Shown: positions 1 to 20,105 of the stretch, one piece after another
Numbering within the stretch: position 1 is the stretch's first letter
How the letters are laid out: each line of letters begins with the position of its first letter
Origin: Myxococcales bacterium
Lineage (GTDB): Bacteria > Myxococcota_A > Polyangia > Haliangiales > Haliangiaceae
Reading direction: 5' to 3'
Length of the DNA: 64,000 nt
Assembly (NCBI GenBank): GCA_016720595.1
Contig: JADKKI010000078.1
Span: 62,001-126,000 of the forward strand
Program-made: the position numbers and the translations under genes
Notes under the pieces: generated by a model
Told to the model about the DNA's origin: nothing
Seen by the model: the letters and a program-made list of their open reading frames with translations, nothing else
Database searches by the model: none

Positions 1-2
1 AG

Positions 3-735
<733 letters not shown>

Positions 736-739
736 AAGA

Positions 740-1342
740 AGAACCAGCAGCGAGCCGATCCCAGCGCCACTCGCGCTGCCCGCAGCGGCGCGGGCGGGCG
801 GTGCCGAGGCGGTCCCGTCGCGACCCCGGCGCGGCCGGCGCCGGGTCGGGCGCGAAGCTCGCGTGGAAGGACTTGGGCGCATAGCCCGCCGCCGTGACCC
901 GGATGGTCCACGTCCCCGGCGGATCCTGCGGCGAGACGCTCCACCGCTTCTCGATCCAGCCGAGCACGCACTCGGCCGACGCGCGGACCTCGACGGACTT
1001 CTGATCCGGGCTGATCCACATGTCGGGATCACTTCCCCAGTCCCCGGGCGCCGGGAGGTGGAATTCCTCCCGGACCTGGACGAACCCGTCCTTGCACGGA
1101 AGGTAGAGCCGCCAGCCAAACGTGGTCCCGGCCCGCAACGGGACGTCATAGGACAGCTGGAACACGCTGTCGCGATCCCAGATCCCGAACTCGGCGGCCG
1201 CGACCTCGGGGAGGTGAACCTGGGCAGTCGGTGCTGGCGTTGCGCTGGCCGTGATGGGAGGTGGAGGCGTGGTGGTCCAGCAAGCCGCGAGCAAGAAGCA
1301 GGGCAGAACCGTCCTGCAGTTCTTGCGGAACACTCTTGCCAC
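740..1342 (-). CDS. Putative lipoprotein, convergent with tuf
   Basis: Reading from a GTG at 1342, the protein begins with a short basic stretch and a hydrophobic segment ending in the lipobox 'LLAAC', followed by a Thr/Pro-rich linker. This is typical of an outer-membrane or periplasmic lipoprotein. The rest, around '[19 protein letters not shown]' and '[17 protein letters not shown]', looks like a small beta-rich domain, but I do not recognise the family. A second GTG nine bases downstream is an alternative start. No stop is found in frame before the tuf coding region, so the 3' end given is a guess; the neighbouring tuf end is damaged too and a lost base here is likely. Confidence 0.55.
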
Positions 1343-1429
1343 GTACCGTGAAAAGGGGTACACGTCCGCTTCCTTCGCATCAGCCGAGGAGTATCCGCAG
1401 ATTAGAGCAGCTAAGTATTCGAGTTCTTT

Positions 1430-1504
1430 AGGGGAGTAGCTCAATGGTAGAGCATCCGTCTCCAAAGCGGAGGGCTGCAGGTTCAAGTCCTGTCTCCCCT
1501 GCCA
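1430..1504 (+). tRNA. trpT: tRNA-Trp (anticodon CCA), CCA end encoded
   Basis: A full cloverleaf can be drawn. The acceptor stem pairs 1430-1436 (aggggag) with 1494-1500 (ctcccct). The D arm is gctc..gagc, the anticodon stem tccgt/gcgga has loop ctccaaa (anticodon CCA), and the T arm is gcagg-ttcaagt-cctgt. Discriminator G is at 1501 and CCA is encoded at 1502-1504. The gene sits 26 bases before secE, the common tufB - tRNA-Trp - secE arrangement, so it is probably co-transcribed with the secE operon. Confidence 0.97.
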
Positions 1505-1530
1505 CCGTATCAGCGTAGCGAGATCAAGTC

Positions 1531-1908
1531 GTGGCCCAGCAAGAGAACGCACCCAACAAGCCCGTTCACCTTATCTACCTCTGCGGTGCGGTGGTCCTGT
1601 TCTACATGCTCCAGTGGAGCATCGACTGGATCTGGGGTTACTTCGGTTCGCCACCCAGCGAATTCAAGATCACGTTGTTCGCAGCCGCAGTCGCGGTGTT
1701 CGCTGGCATCACGATGTATCGCAGCGATCGTATCTACGGCCTCGCCAATGAGGTCGCGTCGGAGCTGAAGAAGGTCACCTGGCCGACGGCGAAGGAAGTT
1801 CGGACGGCCACCCTCGTCGTGATCGTGATGGCGGTCGTGTCGGCGGTGATCCTCGGCATCTTCGACTTTGTTTGGTCGAATCTCACGGAGTTGGTCTATG
1901 GCGGATAG
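1531..1908 (+). CDS. secE: Preprotein translocase subunit SecE
   Basis: SecE clamps SecY in the inner-membrane Sec translocon. The 125-aa product has three predicted membrane segments (about residues 12-36, 50-66 and 95-118). Between the second and third lies the family's conserved amphipathic signature 'ASELKKVTWPTAKEV'. The length resembles the three-helix enterobacterial form rather than the single-helix short form. It starts at GTG; no better in-frame start is available. The stop overlaps the nusG start by 11 bases, implying translational coupling. Confidence 0.95.
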   Translation: MAQQENAPNKPVHLIYLCGAVVLFYMLQWSIDWIWGYFGSPPSEFKITLFAAAVAVFAGITMYRSDRIYGLANEVASELKKVTWPTAKEVRTATLVVIVMAVVSAVILGIFDFVWSNLTELVYGG

Positions 1909-2533
1909 CACTTTCGCTGGCGAGCCGAATGATTCCGATGCGTCCACCGCACCGGACCGGTCCTCGTCGACCGACTCTGGGGCCCCGGCGCCGGCTGCGC
2001 CGACGGGCGAGAAGAAGTGGTACATCGTCCACACCTACTCGGGGCACGAGAACAAGGCGAAGCTGACTCTCAAGGAGCGCGTTGCGAACGCGAGCCTGAA
2101 CGAGTACTTCGGCGAGATCCTCGTTCCCACCGAGTCGGTCATGGAGGTCGTGAAGGGCCAGCGCCGCACGACCACCCGCAAGTTCTTCCCGGGGTACATG
2201 TTCGTGCAGATGGTCCTCGATGACCGCACGTTCCACCTCGTCAAGAACACCCCGAAGATCACGGGCTTCCTCGGCGGCACCAAGCCGACGCCGGTGCCCG
2301 AGCGCGAGATCACGGGCGTTCAGACCAACATGAACGATGGCAAGGCCAAGCCCAAGGCCCGCGTCGTGTTCGAGGTCGGTGATGCCGTCCGCGTGATCGA
2401 CGGTCCGTTCGCGAACTTCTCGGCCAAGGTCGAAGAGGTGAAGGCGGACAAGCAGAAGATCAAGGTCTCGCTCAACATGCTCGGTCGCACGACGTCAGTT
2501 GAGCTTGACTTCGCCCACGTCGAGAAAGCATAA
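1898..2533 (+). CDS. nusG: Transcription termination/antitermination factor NusG
   Basis: NusG binds the RNA polymerase clamp and links it to Rho or to S10 on the ribosome. The 211-aa protein has the NGN domain starting at 'KKWYIVHTYSGHENKAK' (about residue 36), with 'RKFFPGYMFVQMVLDD', and a C-terminal KOW domain 'VRVIDGPFANFSAKVEEV' (about residues 165-182). About 35 residues of Ser/Thr/Pro/Ala-rich, probably disordered sequence precede the NGN domain, longer than in E. coli. I chose the ATG at 1898 because a purine-rich 'cacggag' lies just upstream and because it overlaps the secE stop; an upstream in-frame start at 1868 would bury it deeper in secE. Confidence 0.95.
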   Translation: MADSTFAGEPNDSDASTAPDRSSSTDSGAPAPAAPTGEKKWYIVHTYSGHENKAKLTLKERVANASLNEYFGEILVPTESVMEVVKGQRRTTTRKFFPGYMFVQMVLDDRTFHLVKNTPKITGFLGGTKPTPVPEREITGVQTNMNDGKAKPKARVVFEVGDAVRVIDGPFANFSAKVEEVKADKQKIKVSLNMLGRTTSVELDFAHVEKA

Positions 2534-2591
2534 GTACCGCCCCGCACCCCCCGGGCGATTTCGCCACGGTTGCAGGCCCTAGAGAGACGCC

Positions 2592-3014
2592 ATGAAGAAG
2601 GTCACCGCACTCATCAAGCTCCAGTGCCCCGCAGGCAAGGCCAACCCGGCCCCGCCCGTCGGTCCGGCACTCGGACAGCACGGCTTGAACATCATGCAGT
2701 TCTGCAAGGAGTTCAACGCCCGCACCGCCAGCCAGGGTGACCTCATCATCCCCGTGCTGATCACGGCGTACGCTGACCGCTCGTTCACGTTCATCACCAA
2801 GACCCCTCCGGCCTCGATCCTCCTCAAGAAGGCGGCGAAGATCGACAAGGGCTCGGGCGAGCCGAACAAGAACAAGGTCGGCAAGGTCTCGAAGAAGCAG
2901 GTCCGCGAGATCGCCGAGCTGAAGCTCCCCGATCTCAACACCACCAGCGTCGAGAGCGCGATGCGCTCGGTCGCCGGCACCGCGCGGTCGATGGGCCTCG
3001 AGGTCGTAGATTAA
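2592..3014 (+). CDS. rplK: 50S ribosomal protein L11
   Basis: L11 organises the GTPase-associated centre of 23S rRNA (helices 43/44), where translation factors dock. The 140-aa product has the usual length. The N-terminal proline-rich part '[16 protein letters not shown]' is followed by the RNA-binding C-terminal domain with '[18 protein letters not shown]' and '[16 protein letters not shown]'. It lies 58 bases after nusG and 90 bases before rplA, the normal nusG-rplK-rplA order. Confidence 0.97.
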   Translation: MKKVTALIKLQCPAGKANPAPPVGPALGQHGLNIMQFCKEFNARTASQGDLIIPVLITAYADRSFTFITKTPPASILLKKAAKIDKGSGEPNKNKVGKVSKKQVREIAELKLPDLNTTSVESAMRSVAGTARSMGLEVVD

Positions 3015-3104
3015 CGGCTAAACCCTTTTGCTTGATGGGCCACTCTGGGAGCTCGGCTACCTCACCGTGCCGCAGCGATTGACCAGAACCCTCAGGAGCG
3101 TTTT

Positions 3105-3809
<705 letters not shown>

Positions 3810-3819
3810 TTCACCCAGC

Positions 3820-3983
3820 ACTCACCTCGATAGACACCCCGTCGAAGAAGCAGGCGGCTCCGCGAGGAGCCCTAAGGGTCCTGCGGAGACTGGTGGTTCC
3901 CACGAAGCCGACGTTGGCCTCGCGAGATACCCCTCTCTCCCATGGAAGAGGGGTTTCGAGTTTTTCGGCAAGGAGACACCTAG
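3820..3983 (+). promoter_or_regulatory. rplJL leader with hairpins and attenuator-like terminator
   Basis: The 174-base gap between rplA and rplJ holds a perfect hairpin ggctcc-gcga-ggagcc (3856-3871). It also holds a second one with arms acccctct (3929-3936) and agaggggt (3947-3954), which is followed by a five-T run at 3961. The second looks like an intrinsic terminator placed just before the rplJ ribosome binding site (aaggaga, 3970). In many bacteria the L10-L12 complex binds its own leader and controls rplJL. A structural match here is an inference from position and hairpins only. Confidence 0.6.
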
Positions 3984-4508
3984 ATGGATAAAGCAGGAAA
4001 AGAACAGGTCCTCGGCGAGATCAAGGAGTCGTTCAAGAACGTCGCCTCGATCGTGATCGCCGACTACAGCGGCATCACCGTCCCGGTCGTCACCGCGATG
4101 CGCGATGACTTCCGCAAGGCGAACTGCCACTACCGCGTGATCAAGAACTCGCTGGTCAAGATCGCGGTCAAGGGCTCAAAGCTCGAGCCGATCTCCACGC
4201 TCATGGTCGGGACCACCGCCGTGATCTGGTCGACCGAGATCCCGCAGGATCCGGCCAAGATCGCGCTCAAGTGGGCCAAGGACCAGCCGAAGTTCACGAT
4301 CAAGGGCGGCTTCTACGAGGGCTCGGTCCTCGATCTCGCCGGTGTCAGCGCCCTGGCGACGATGCCGGGCAAGAACGAGATCCGCGCCTCGATGCTGATG
4401 ACCCTGCTCGCGGGTCCGCAGGCGTTCGCCGCGCAGATCCTCGCGCCCGTCCAGAACTTCGCCTACCTCCTCGATGCTCGCCGCCGCGAGCTCGAGTCGG
4501 CCGGTTAA
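3984..4508 (+). CDS. rplJ: 50S ribosomal protein L10
   Basis: L10 is the stalk base that binds 23S rRNA and carries the L7/L12 dimers. The 174-aa protein has normal length, with 'SIVIADYSGITVPVVTAMR' and 'YRVIKNSLVKIAVKGSKL' in the rRNA-binding half and a C-terminal helix for L12 binding ('PVQNFAYLLDARRRELE'). The ATG follows 'aaggagacacctag'. It is followed after 72 bases by its partner rplL. Confidence 0.97.
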   Translation: MDKAGKEQVLGEIKESFKNVASIVIADYSGITVPVVTAMRDDFRKANCHYRVIKNSLVKIAVKGSKLEPISTLMVGTTAVIWSTEIPQDPAKIALKWAKDQPKFTIKGGFYEGSVLDLAGVSALATMPGKNEIRASMLMTLLAGPQAFAAQILAPVQNFAYLLDARRRELESAG

Positions 4509-4580
4509 CCGCCTTCACTCACTCAACTCACCCAACTCACTCAACCCAACCTTTTCGGTTTTAGAAACAAGGAAACGACC

Positions 4581-4964
4581 ATGGCGTTCAATCAGGAAGA
4601 GTTCATCAATCAGCTCAGCAGCCTCACCGTCGTCGAGATCGTCGCTCTGACGAAGGCCCTCGAGGAGAAGTGGGGCGTCAAGGCGGCCCCGGTGGCCGTG
4701 GCGGCAGCCCCGGCAGCAGGCGGCGGCGCGGCCGCGGCCCCCGCCGAGGAGAAGACGGAGTTCACCGTCGTCCTCAAGAGCGGCGGCGCCAACAAGATCG
4801 GCGCGATCAAGGTCGTCCGCGAGGTCACTGGCCTCGGTCTGAAGGACGCCAAGGATCTCGTCGATGGCGCCCCGAAGGACGTCAAGGTCGGCGTGAACAA
4901 GGCCGAGGCCGAGGACATCGCCAAGAAGCTCAAGGAAGCCGGCGCCGAGGTCGAGGTCAAGTAA
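4581..4964 (+). CDS. rplL: 50S ribosomal protein L7/L12
   Basis: L7/L12 dimers form the flexible stalk that recruits and activates the translational GTPases. The 127-aa sequence has the N-terminal dimerisation helices, an Ala/Gly/Pro-rich hinge (about residues 35-57) and the compact C-terminal factor-binding domain with '[20 protein letters not shown]'. The start is supported by 'aaggaaacgacc' upstream. A long non-coding stretch follows before rpoB. Confidence 0.97.
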   Translation: MAFNQEEFINQLSSLTVVEIVALTKALEEKWGVKAAPVAVAAAPAAGGGAAAAPAEEKTEFTVVLKSGGANKIGAIKVVREVTGLGLKDAKDLVDGAPKDVKVGVNKAEAEDIAKKLKEAGAEVEVK

Positions 4965-5519
4965 CCCCGACCGCGCAGGGAGCCGGCCGGTTCGCCGGAC
5001 AGCTCACTACGTGGCGCGTGATGGCCCGTCCGTCCCTCCGGGGACTGGCGGGTCATTGCCGTTCGGGCTCAGCGAGCGGGCGGTCGTTCGCATCGGTAGC
5101 GATGCCGGGAGGCCGGGTGCTCGAGGCCGGCGGGGTAAAACGCCCCGGGCTCGGGTCCCGTTCGCGGCGTCGCTGCCACCTGACCGTGTCCAGCACAGGT
5201 CGGGCAGGTCGACTGACAGGTCTTGGGCAGGTTCGAGACAGGTCGGCCGCCGAACCGGGCAGGGGGATCCAAGCCCTGGTTTTGGCACGTGTACTTGCGG
5301 CAGAGTTTTCGCTTCCATTCTCTGCGGCTGTGCTATACGCAGCCCCGGTTTGCTACTTGCAGTCGTTACCAGGCGTCACCGACGAGACAGCGCGCACTCG
5401 TCGGCTCTCGCAGCATAGATAAACGCCGACACCGACTCTCGATCCTCCGAGCAAGGATCGAGCGTCGATCGGCGCAGCTCTCTTTTCGGCCGGCGCTTCT
5501 ACCAAAGGGAACAACGCAC
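4965..5519 (+). other. rplL-rpoB intergenic leader, no gene seen
   Basis: These 555 bases hold no convincing gene; the rpoB frame is open through part of it but lacks RpoB-like sequence. I see an imperfect stem-loop around 5023-5056, with inner arms gtccc/gggac and outer arms gcccg/cgggt. There is also an AT-richer patch near 5300-5345 that includes 'tgtgctatacg', which could be a -10 element without a clear -35. In other bacteria the rplL-rpoB gap carries processing and attenuation signals, so a long untranslated leader is plausible. Confidence 0.4.
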
Positions 5520-13935
<8,416 letters not shown>

Positions 13936-13954
13936 GCGAAGCTCGTAACGACTG

Positions 13955-13984
13955 ACGGCCCGGAGTGATCCGGGCCGTTTGTCG
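13955..13984 (+). terminator. Intrinsic terminator after rpoC
   Basis: A perfect 10-base-pair stem, acggcccgga (13955-13964) and tccgggccgt (13969-13978), with a four-base loop gtga, starts 19 bases after the rpoC stop. The T-run is short (tttgtc), which is common in GC-rich genomes. Confidence 0.8.
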
Positions 13985-14009
13985 CCTTTCCCCCTTCCCC
14001 CCCCCCTTT

Positions 14010-14071
<62 letters not shown>

Positions 14072-14309
14072 CGGTCCTGCCGGCCCGCGCTCCGCGACCG
14101 CGCTGACGCTCGCTCTCGCGGCGGGGCTGGAGGCCGCTCGCTCGTCGCATGGGTCGGAGGGGATGTAGCGGAGGTTCCACCTAGCGCACCCTCCCCGCCG
14201 GCGTTCGACCGACCCGCCTCCCCGCTACTCGCTACGGCCCCCAGCCCCGCCGCTGCGCGAGCGTCGCGCGGTCGCGGTGCGAGAGCCTGAGCGCGGGCCG
14301 GAGACGACG

Positions 14310-14894
14310 CTAGTGGGCTAGGTGCGCGAATATGATCGCGTCAACGTAGGCGGGCGCCACGCCGAGATCGACGGCGGTCTGGGCTGCGGCCTCGGCGCGC
14401 AGTGGTTGCTCGTCGTGGGCGTACAGGCGCGCGAGCGCGATCCAGACCAGGGGGCTCGCCGGATCCAAGAGGTACGCGGTCTCCGCAGCGGTGCGCGCCG
14501 CCGTGAGGTCTCGATCGTGTGTGACCAGCGCGGTGGTTGCCCACAGCACAGCATCCGAGGGTAGGGCGCGCGTCGCGGCGGCCGCGATCGCCGGCGCGAG
14601 TGCCTCGGCGCCTTCGCTGATCACCACGTCGAGAGCGCACAGCCAGAGGTCGCGGGCGAGGTCCGGATCGCGAGCGCTCACGAGCTGGAGCCCCTGGACG
14701 GCGAGGGGGAGCTGGCCCGCGCCGAGCGCCGCCGAGAGGACGGCACGCCAGATCGCGAGATCGTGTGGTGCCGCCTCGAGTGCGCGCGCGGCCACGCGGA
14801 GCTGGAGCGCCGCGCGCGCCGTGGCGGCGACGCTTGGATCGTCGGCGGCCTCGGCGAGGATCGCGAGGGACACATCGTCGAGGGTTCGCGGCAT
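14310..14894 (-). CDS. Hypothetical TPR-like helical protein
   Basis: The 194-aa product is almost entirely Ala/Leu-rich helix with periodic motifs resembling degenerate tetratricopeptide repeats, for example 'AAETAYLLDPASPLVWIALA' near the C-terminus. There is no signal peptide or membrane segment, so it should be cytoplasmic. It begins three bases after the stop of the 419-aa gene and so is the third gene of an operon with it and the AAA+ ATPase. A scaffold or adaptor role is a guess based on the helical repeats. Confidence 0.6.
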   Translation of the reverse strand: MPRTLDDVSLAILAEAADDPSVAATARAALQLRVAARALEAAPHDLAIWRAVLSAALGAGQLPLAVQGLQLVSARDPDLARDLWLCALDVVISEGAEALAPAIAAAATRALPSDAVLWATTALVTHDRDLTAARTAAETAYLLDPASPLVWIALARLYAHDEQPLRAEAAAQTAVDLGVAPAYVDAIIFAHLAH

Positions 14895-14897
14895 CGG

Positions 14898-16153
14898 CTA
14901 GCCCTTGACCTCGACGACCTGGCTGTCGAGCTGCGCGAAGATGTACCTCGCGACGTCAGTCGGCTGCTGGGTCGGCACGTGGGGGCCCACGCTGGCGTCG
15001 AAGAACTCCGAGCCGTGGCTCTTCGCGTAGTAGGTGCCGTCCTCGTTGCGGCCGACCGAAAATCCGTAGCGGTGGATCCCGCCGGCGCCGCGCTGTGCGT
15101 CGACGGCAGCGGCGCTCGGTAGGTCATCGTATTCCGCGACGATCGGCATGCGGAGCGAACCGATCGGGAGGCCGCGCGCCGCGTTGCGCGCGATCTCGCT
15201 GCCGTAGCCACTGAGGTGCGCCTTCGCCACCGTGAACTTGCCGGCGTGATCGCGTCGGAGCGTCAGCCGGAGGAGGCCTGGGATCTTGCCGGCCTCCCAC
15301 AGGAACCCGTCCTTGGTGTACTCGGCCGCGTCGACGACCTCGGTGAGGTCGGTCGCACCAGTCGCGGTCGCGCCCTTGCCGTCGGCGCCCTGGATCCGGC
15401 GATCGTTCTGCGCGAGGAAGCTGTTCCACGCCATGAACGTCGCCTGGTGCTGCTTCGGCATCGCGGTCTGCGTGAACGCATCGAGCGCCTCCGACATCGC
15501 CTTGATCGCGGCCTGTCCCGAGCCCGCGTGTGCACGCTCGAGCTCGAGGCAGGCCAGGCCCACCTCGAACAACCCCTGATCGGCGGTGTCGACCCGGATC
15601 TTGCGAAGCGCCGCCTGCTGGGCGACGACGAACGCGACGTCGGGGTGCAGCGGTGGCTCGGCCTTGCTCGGCTTCGCGCCCGAGGCACCCGCGCGGCCGG
15701 GGTGTGGACCCGTGACCTCGGCCTGGACGGCTGCGATCGCGGCGCGCTCCTCGCTCGCGATCAGCCCGTTCAGGAACGGGGCCTGCTTCGGATCGGCCAC
15801 GCGCTTCGCGATCGTGGACGCGAGGTTCCCGGTCACATGGTTGAGTGCCGCGAGCGCGAGGCCCTTGACCAGCTCCTGCCAGAACGGCGATGGCTTCGGC
15901 GCATCGCGCTTGGACAGCTCCTGCTCGAACGCATGGATGCCGTCGAGCCGGGCATCGATGAGGTTTCGATAGCGTTCGCGCAGCCCGTCGATCCGGGCGA
16001 GGATCAGGTAGTCGGCACTCGCGTTCGGCGCGGCGGCGCGCCCCTGGTCCCGCGCGGTCGCGGTGGCATTGACGTCGCTGGCGGTGGCCGCCTCGGCGGC
16101 GCCCTGGAGCTGGGGATCGATCTCGAGCGCTCGTGGACGCTGTTGCTTCGTGC

Positions 16154-16157
<4 letters not shown>
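14898..16157 (-). CDS. Hypothetical 419-aa protein encoded with AAA+ ATPase
   Basis: I do not recognise this family. The N-terminal ~60 residues are Ala/Thr/Gln-rich and probably disordered. A helical segment follows (about 65-130, 'RYRNLIDARLDGIHAFEQEL'), then a mixed region, and a C-terminal domain with 'IHRYGFSVGRNEDGTYYAKS'. No signal peptide and no obvious catalytic motif are seen. Its ATG overlaps the ATPase stop (ATGA), with GGAGG lying inside the ATPase's final codons, so the two are translationally coupled and it may be a substrate or partner of that ATPase. Confidence 0.65.
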
Positions 16158-18097
<1,940 letters not shown>

Positions 18098-18269
18098 GCA
18101 AGGGCATCGAGCAAGCGGTGTGCCCGGGCACGGCGCGCCGATCCGCGTGGTTGCGATCGCGCAGCGTCACGCCGGTGTGGCGATCGTTACGGGCGCGCGT
18201 TGCACGAGCGCGCCAGCGCCCGGAAACCACGGCGTGCCTGCTGGCACGTCGGCTGCTGGTCACCCGGCC

Positions 18270-18674
18270 ATGGCTCGAAGCACCCTGACCGATGACCGAT
18301 CCGTGACCGGCGAGACCTCCCTCCTGGCGCAGGCAGCGCGGCAGCGTGCGCGTCCGTCACCTCGGTCGCCCGATCCCGCGGTCGCTGCGCACGACCTCGA
18401 TCCCCACCAGGTCCAGCAGCTGATCGACCTGATCGTCGAACCGCTGCGCAACGGCGAGACCTTTTCGGCGGGGTACGATCGCAAGGAGCGTGCGCTCGGC
18501 GAGCGGTTCGCGCGGCTCACCGTCCTCGAAGCGTGGGTCCTCCACCGCCGACTCACCTGCGCAGCGGTCGGCGACCCGCTCGCCGCTGCGTTCGGTCGCC
18601 TCGTGGCCGAACGCCGCGCGCGCCTGATGGTGTTCCTGGCGGATGCTCGGCGCCGGGCTGCACGCGCAGGCTGA
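18270..18674 (+). CDS. Hypothetical 134-aa protein
   Basis: The ORF is divergent from the AAA+ operon, and its likely start is the ATG at 18270; longer readings upstream look like non-coding Ala/Gly/Pro-rich sequence. The C-terminal half is a basic helical region, 'GDPLAAAFGRLVAERRARLM', preceded by 'QVQQLIDLIVEPLRNGETFS'. No known family is recognised and no signal peptide is seen. It may be co-regulated with the ATPase across the 172-base intergenic region, but that is only positional. Confidence 0.5.
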   Translation: MARSTLTDDRSVTGETSLLAQAARQRARPSPRSPDPAVAAHDLDPHQVQQLIDLIVEPLRNGETFSAGYDRKERALGERFARLTVLEAWVLHRRLTCAAVGDPLAAAFGRLVAERRARLMVFLADARRRAARAG

Positions 18675-18701
18675 GCGAGCTGATCGAGCTGATCGAGCTG
18701 C

Positions 18702-19301
18702 TCAGGCCGCGATGCGGGCGGCCAGCTGCGCGAACGACAGCAACGACGACGCGAGCATGCGCTGCTCGCACTCGTGAGCCGCGATCATGGTGTCGTTCCC
18801 CCATGCGCTGGCGAGCTGGATCGTCAGGCTCGAGGCCTGGCGTGCCGCGAGCTCGATGCGATCGGGCAGCGCGGCGTACATGGCCGCGCGCGAGGCGAGC
18901 CGCGCGGCCCCGGTGAGCTCGCTCGACATGCTCCAGGCCGCGTGGTGGGCGCGCGCACGCAGGCCCGGGTCACCGGACTCGAGGAACTCGATGACCGCGC
19001 TGCTGGGCTGCCACCACGAGACCACCCGTCGCGCACAGACCCGCGCGTAGTATCCGAGCGCGAGCGTGGCGTCGAAGTGCGCCACGCGCGTCGCGGTGGC
19101 GCACTCGAAGGAGCCATCCAGCGCGAGCGTCCCTTCGCCCACGAGGATCGTGACCCACGGCGAGGTCGCACGCCCGAGGGCGGCACGCGCACGCGGGGTA
19201 TAGGCCGTGCCGTGCTCGGGGAGCTCGATCCAGCCGCTCTCGGGTTCGGCCTCGATCGGCGCGCCTTCGAAGGCCCAGAGATAGGTCGTCACGTCATGCA
19301 T
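18702..19301 (-). CDS. Hypothetical protein, paralogue of the 19478-20092 product
   Basis: The 199-aa product has no signal peptide and is helical and Ala-rich in its second half. It aligns end to end with the product of the divergent gene at 19478: 'YLWAFEG' against 'YAWSFEG', 'WIELPEHG' against 'WIQISQHA', 'AHHAAWSMSSEL' against 'AHQLAWAASNDL', and 'AAMYAALPDR' against 'IAMYAAQRDA'. The two must derive from a duplication. Function unknown. It converges with the 134-aa gene, the short gap between them containing a gagctgatc-type direct repeat. Confidence 0.7.
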   Translation of the reverse strand: MHDVTTYLWAFEGAPIEAEPESGWIELPEHGTAYTPRARAALGRATSPWVTILVGEGTLALDGSFECATATRVAHFDATLALGYYARVCARRVVSWWQPSSAVIEFLESGDPGLRARAHHAAWSMSSELTGAARLASRAAMYAALPDRIELAARQASSLTIQLASAWGNDTMIAAHECEQRMLASSLLSFAQLAARIAA

Positions 19302-19477
19302 CCCGGGTGTCCTGTGCAGCCGGCGTGCGCAGCCACGAGGCCGGGTTCACCTGTGGGATCACGGACCTGTGCGCGGGCGGTGGCGTTACACCGCAACACC
19401 CCCGTTGCGCTCTCCGCGGGCAACTCCTGGAGATCCGGGGGGGCCGCGACGGCATGGCCCCTGCTCGTGATCCGCTC

Positions 19478-20092
19478 ATGATCGACAATGGAGTCACCTG
19501 CTATGCCTGGTCGTTCGAAGGTGGGCCACAGAAGGGGACCGCCAGCGCCGGGCTGTCCTGGATCCAGATCTCGCAGCACGCGCGGCTGGCCTCGACGGAT
19601 GCGCTGACCGCGCTGTCGCGCGCACGGGGGCCCATGCTGTCCGTGTTCCGCTGCTATGGCGCGATCGGTGGTGACGGGGTGTTCGGCTGCGCCGACGCCG
19701 CGCTGGTGTTCCATGGCGACGTCTCCAGCTCCCTGGATGTGTTCTCGCGTTACTGCGGCTTCGCCACGCACAGGCACTGGGCACCCGACGAGGTCGTGCG
19801 CAGCTACCTGGCGACCGGGGACGAGGCGCTCCGCGAGTCAGCACATCAACTCGCCTGGGCAGCATCGAACGATCTGCACGACGGCGAGCGCGCGGCGGCG
19901 CGGATCGCGATGTACGCGGCGCAGCGTGATGCGCGGGTGCTCGCCACGCGTGAGGCCGTCAGGCTGACGCTGTCGGTCCTCGGTGCCGAATCACTCGAGG
20001 CGGCGGCACGAAATCGCGTGCGGCTCGAGAGGTCTCTCGGCTCGCAGCTCCTGCGCTCCGTGCCGAGCTACGAGCATCAAGCCGCGGCATGA
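19478..20092 (+). CDS. Hypothetical protein, paralogue of the 18702-19301 product
   Basis: The 204-aa reading starts at ATG 19478, chosen because its first residues ('MIDNGVTCYAWSFEGG') line up with the start of the divergent paralogue. An ATG at 19454 is an alternative. The N-terminal half is predicted beta/alpha mixed with 'GVFGCADAALVFHGD'; the C-terminal half is helical. Function unknown. It ends 13 bases from the convergent FHA-sigma54 regulator gene. Confidence 0.7.
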   Translation: MIDNGVTCYAWSFEGGPQKGTASAGLSWIQISQHARLASTDALTALSRARGPMLSVFRCYGAIGGDGVFGCADAALVFHGDVSSSLDVFSRYCGFATHRHWAPDEVVRSYLATGDEALRESAHQLAWAASNDLHDGERAAARIAMYAAQRDARVLATREAVRLTLSVLGAESLEAAARNRVRLERSLGSQLLRSVPSYEHQAAA

Positions 20093-20105
20093 GCTCGCTC
20101 CGGCC

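Noticed and set aside
18666..18701. gagctgatc-type repeats as a CRISPR or attachment site
   Set aside because: Three short imperfect copies that look like coding-type codon repeats; no spacers, no integrase and no CRISPR array anywhere in the window.
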